DNA from: Rectinema sp003452735
Lineage (GTDB): Bacteria; Spirochaetota; Spirochaetia; Treponematales; Rectinemataceae
Assembly: GCA_035415815.1 (NCBI GenBank)
Contig: DAOOGR010000020.1
Location: 1-24,281, forward strand
Length of the DNA: 24,281 nt
Direction of reading: 5' to 3'
The translations under genes were made by a program, and so were the position numbers. Below, one piece after another: positions 21,799-24,281 of this stretch (positions are counted from its first letter, which is position 1; each line of letters starts with the position of its first letter). The notes beneath the pieces are model-generated. The model was not told the DNA's origin. It searched no databases and saw only the letters and a program-made list of their open reading frames with translations.

Positions 21799-24281
21799 GC
21801 CAGTACAACATCGTGGTGGCAACCGATGAAAGCACGGTGGTTTCAGAATATGTACCGGAGTATTCTGCCGGAAACGCTTACCAGAGCGAGGCAGAGCTGG
21901 AGCAAGCTTTCATCAAGCAGCTTCAAGCCCAGGGCTATGCCTACCTGCCCATTCATCACGAAGAAGAGCTCATCACCAATCTGCGCCATCAGCTGGAACT
22001 GCTCAATAGCTATACCTTTACCGAAAACGAATGGAACAGGTTTTTCACCAACAACCTTGCCAGTAAGAACGAGGGTATCATCGAAAAGACCCGCAAAATC
22101 CAGACCGACCATGTCCAGATTCTCCAGCGCGATGACGGTACCACCAAGAACATCTACCTCCTCGACAAAAAGAACATTCACAATAACCACCTCCAGGTCA
22201 TCAACCAGTTTGAGGAAACGCAAGGGCAGCATAAGACGCGCTACGATGTCACCATTCTCGTGAATGGCTTTCCGCTGGTACATGTGGAGCTGAAGCGACG
22301 GGGCGTCGCCATCAGGGAAGCCTTCAACCAGATCAAGCGCTACCAGCGTGAAAGCTTCTGGGCGGCAAGCGGCCTGTTTGAATATGTGCAGATCTTCGTC
22401 ATCTCCAATGGCACCCATACCAAGTACTATTCAAACACCACCCGCTCCTATCACATAAAGGAAACCAGCGAAGCGGAACGCAGCCAGAGCAAGAAAACCA
22501 GTAACAGCTTCGAGTTCACCTGCTATTGGGCAGACGCCAATAACAAGCCCATTGCCGATCTGATGGACTTCACAAAAACCTTTTTCGCCAAGCATACCCT
22601 GCTCAATGTGCTCACCAAATACTGCGTGTTCACCACGGAAGACCTCCTCCTCGTGATGCGCCCCTACCAAATTGCGGCAACCGAGCGCATTCTTTCCAAA
22701 ATCGAGATTGCCAGCAATTACAAGAAAACCGGAACTATCGAGGCAGGCGGCTATATCTGGCATACCACCGGCAGCGGCAAGACCCTGACCTCCTTCAAAA
22801 CTGCCCAGCTTGCCTCGATGCTGCCGTATATCGACAAGGTGCTCTTTGTGGTAGATCGCAAAGACCTCGACTACCAGACCATGAAGGAGTACGACCGCTT
22901 CCAGAAAGGCGCAGCCAACAGTAACACCTCGACCCGCATTCTTCAGCGGCAGCTCGAGGACCCTTCGGCGAAAATCATCATCACAACCATCCAGAAACTG
23001 GACCGATTCATCTCACTCAATCGAACACACGATGTCTACAAAAAACACGTAGTCATCATCTTTGACGAATGCCACCGCTCGCAATTCGGTGACATGCACC
23101 GTAAAATCATAAAATCATTCAAGAATTATCACCTGTTTGGGTTTACCGGCACGCCGATTTTTGCTGTCAATGCCAGCAACAACGGCAACCCGCTCATGAA
23201 AACCACGGAGCAGGTGTTCGGCGACAAACTCCATACCTATACGATTGTGGATGCAATCAACGACGGCAATGTCCTGCCCTTCCGTATCGACTACATCAAC
23301 ACAGTCAAGATGAAGGACAGGGTCGAGGACAAAAGCGTTTCCGCCATCGACACCGAAAAGGCGCTGGAAGCTCCCGAACGCATCCGCGAAATTGTCTGCT
23401 ACATCCTCGATCATTTTGACCAGAAAACAAAACGGAACAGCTTCTATACCCTGAAAGGTCAGCGTGTCGCAGGCTTCAACTCCATTCTGGCGGTGAGTTC
23501 GATTCCCATGGCCATGAAGTACTACACGGAGCTCAAACGCCAGCTTGCCGAGCGGCGCCGTGAACTCATGGTGGCCACCATCTTCAGCTACAGCGCAAAC
23601 GAAGCGGACCCCGAAGATGTGTTCCCCGATGAGAACTTCGATACCGACAGCCTGCCACCCACCGCCCGCGAATTCCTCGGGTCGGCCATCGCAGACTATA
23701 ACGCGGCCTTCAATGTCAACTTCGATACCTCAGCAGATAAGTTCGAGAATTATTATAAAGATCTGTCCCTCAGAGTAAAAAAGCGCGAAGTAGACCTCCT
23801 GGTCGTCGTCAACATGTTCCTAACCGGCTTTGACGCAACCACACTCAACACCCTCTGGGTGGATAAAAACCTTCGCCTGCATGGCCTATTACAGGCCTTT
23901 TCGCGCACCAACCGGATTCTCAATTCCGTAAAGACCTATGGCAATATTGTCTGCTTCAGGAATCTGCAAAAAGAAACTGATGAGGCGATTGCGCTGTTCG
24001 GCGACAAAGATGCCGGCAGTATCGTGCTCTTGAAAGACTATGACAGCTATTACCATGGCTACAACGATGAACACGGCAAGCATCAGCCAGGCTATATCGA
24101 GCTGATCGAGGAACTGCAGACCAAGTTTCCCCTTGGCCAAGCCATCACAGGAGAAGCCAGGCAGAAAGAATTCATCAAACTGTATGGCGCAATTCTGCGG
24201 CTCAAGAATATCCTGACGGCTTTTGACAATTTTGAAGGCAACGAAATTCTGGCTGAGCGAGACTTCCAGGACTACCTGAGC
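21795..24281 (+). CDS. hsdR: Type I restriction enzyme motor/endonuclease subunit, partial at the right edge
   Basis: ATP-driven DNA translocase and nuclease of the R-M complex. 829 residues are present of about 1040 expected for the EcoR124I type. The N-terminal PD-(D/E)xK nuclease shows D151 (RYDVTILV), E165 and K167 (VELKRR), at the same numbers I recall for EcoR124I. The SF2 motor has Walker A TTGSGKT (K329), DECH (D424-H427), GFTGTP, and the second RecA lobe with LLVVVNMFLTGFDATTLNTL and LLQAFSRTNR. Start codon overlaps the hsdS stop (ATGA). Open to the window end with no frameshift. Confidence 0.95.
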   Translation, partial: MSQYNIVVATDESTVVSEYVPEYSAGNAYQSEAELEQAFIKQLQAQGYAYLPIHHEEELITNLRHQLELLNSYTFTENEWNRFFTNNLASKNEGIIEKTRKIQTDHVQILQRDDGTTKNIYLLDKKNIHNNHLQVINQFEETQGQHKTRYDVTILVNGFPLVHVELKRRGVAIREAFNQIKRYQRESFWAASGLFEYVQIFVISNGTHTKYYSNTTRSYHIKETSEAERSQSKKTSNSFEFTCYWADANNKPIADLMDFTKTFFAKHTLLNVLTKYCVFTTEDLLLVMRPYQIAATERILSKIEIASNYKKTGTIEAGGYIWHTTGSGKTLTSFKTAQLASMLPYIDKVLFVVDRKDLDYQTMKEYDRFQKGAANSNTSTRILQRQLEDPSAKIIITTIQKLDRFISLNRTHDVYKKHVVIIFDECHRSQFGDMHRKIIKSFKNYHLFGFTGTPIFAVNASNNGNPLMKTTEQVFGDKLHTYTIVDAINDGNVLPFRIDYINTVKMKDRVEDKSVSAIDTEKALEAPERIREIVCYILDHFDQKTKRNSFYTLKGQRVAGFNSILAVSSIPMAMKYYTELKRQLAERRRELMVATIFSYSANEADPEDVFPDENFDTDSLPPTAREFLGSAIADYNAAFNVNFDTSADKFENYYKDLSLRVKKREVDLLVVVNMFLTGFDATTLNTLWVDKNLRLHGLLQAFSRTNRILNSVKTYGNIVCFRNLQKETDEAIALFGDKDAGSIVLLKDYDSYYHGYNDEHGKHQPGYIELIEELQTKFPLGQAITGEARQKEFIKLYGAILRLKNILTAFDNFEGNEILAERDFQDYLS

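Larger units (their letters stand above)
13228..24281. mobile_element. Integrated satellite-like element at tRNA-Leu with type I R-M cargo (right end outside window)
   Basis: Integrase next to a tRNA 3' end, an excisionase-like gene, small coupled unknown genes and a D5-type helicase form an integration-replication module; no capsid, tail, large terminase or conjugation genes are seen up to 24281. The hsdMSR operon follows as cargo with its own promoter. Composition shifts between modules. This fits a P4-like satellite or an integrative island; which one depends on what lies beyond the right edge. Confidence 0.75.

Noticed and set aside
21826..22263. 145-codon Ser/Thr/Arg-rich frame
   Set aside because: Out-of-frame shadow of hsdR, which shows all its catalytic motifs in the proper frame.
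1..24281. CRISPR arrays or cas genes
   Set aside because: No regularly spaced repeats of CRISPR length and no Cas-like proteins; the only tandem repeats are short (12-bp in hsdS, 8-bp in the helicase gene).
13228..24281. attR copy of the tRNA 3' end inside the window
   Set aside because: I could find no second copy of the T-arm/acceptor sequence; the element's right end must be outside.

Overview
The window reads as a bacterial chromosome segment of moderate GC carrying a recently acquired integrated element. The host is probably a spirochaete (Treponema/Rectinema-like). That guess rests on the short alanyl-tRNA synthetase without its C-terminal domain and on the general look of the proteins, and should be taken as moderate confidence only.

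Left part (1-13227), core chromosome. A partial NAD-dependent epimerase gene on the minus strand has a perfect 18-bp TetR-type palindrome inside its promoter. alaS follows on the plus strand and converges with an unrecognised 184-aa gene. Next comes a tightly packed operon, dxs - folP - cdaA - cdaR - acpS - truA/rluD, joining isoprenoid precursor synthesis, folate synthesis, c-di-AMP signalling, acyl-carrier-protein activation and RNA pseudouridylation. Its last gene is a single reading frame that fuses two different pseudouridine synthase families (TruA and RluD). A hairpin-rich convergent spacer separates it from a minus-strand RRM RNA-binding protein gene with a long structured leader. A near-perfect sigma-70 promoter then drives rny (RNase Y), coupled by ATGA to ymdB. 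A tRNA-Leu(GAG) gene closes the core region.

Right part (13228-24281), integrated element. A tyrosine integrase gene starts just after the tRNA, the classic arrangement of an element inserted in the 3' end of a tRNA gene. It is followed by a small acidic HTH protein with a possible leaderless promoter, a strongly structured about 150-nt segment whose last hairpin buries the ribosome binding site of an excisionase-like gene, two small unknown genes, a D5/P4-type replicative helicase without a primase domain, and three small genes. The 3' part of the helicase gene holds iteron-like repeats around an AT-rich core, a candidate origin. No capsid, tail or large terminase genes are seen, so the element looks like a P4-like satellite or integrative island. 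Its cargo is a complete-looking type I restriction-modification operon, hsdM-hsdS-hsdR, of the EcoR124I (type IC) kind; hsdR runs off the right edge, and so does the far attachment site.

A 100-N gap interrupts hsdS. The 55 bp on either side of it are identical, and collapsing them restores an intact hsdS frame, so the gap is very probably an assembly artefact. The hsdS linker carries four tandem 12-bp repeats (ELEA x4), the same kind of repeat that changes target spacing in EcoR124I and its relatives.
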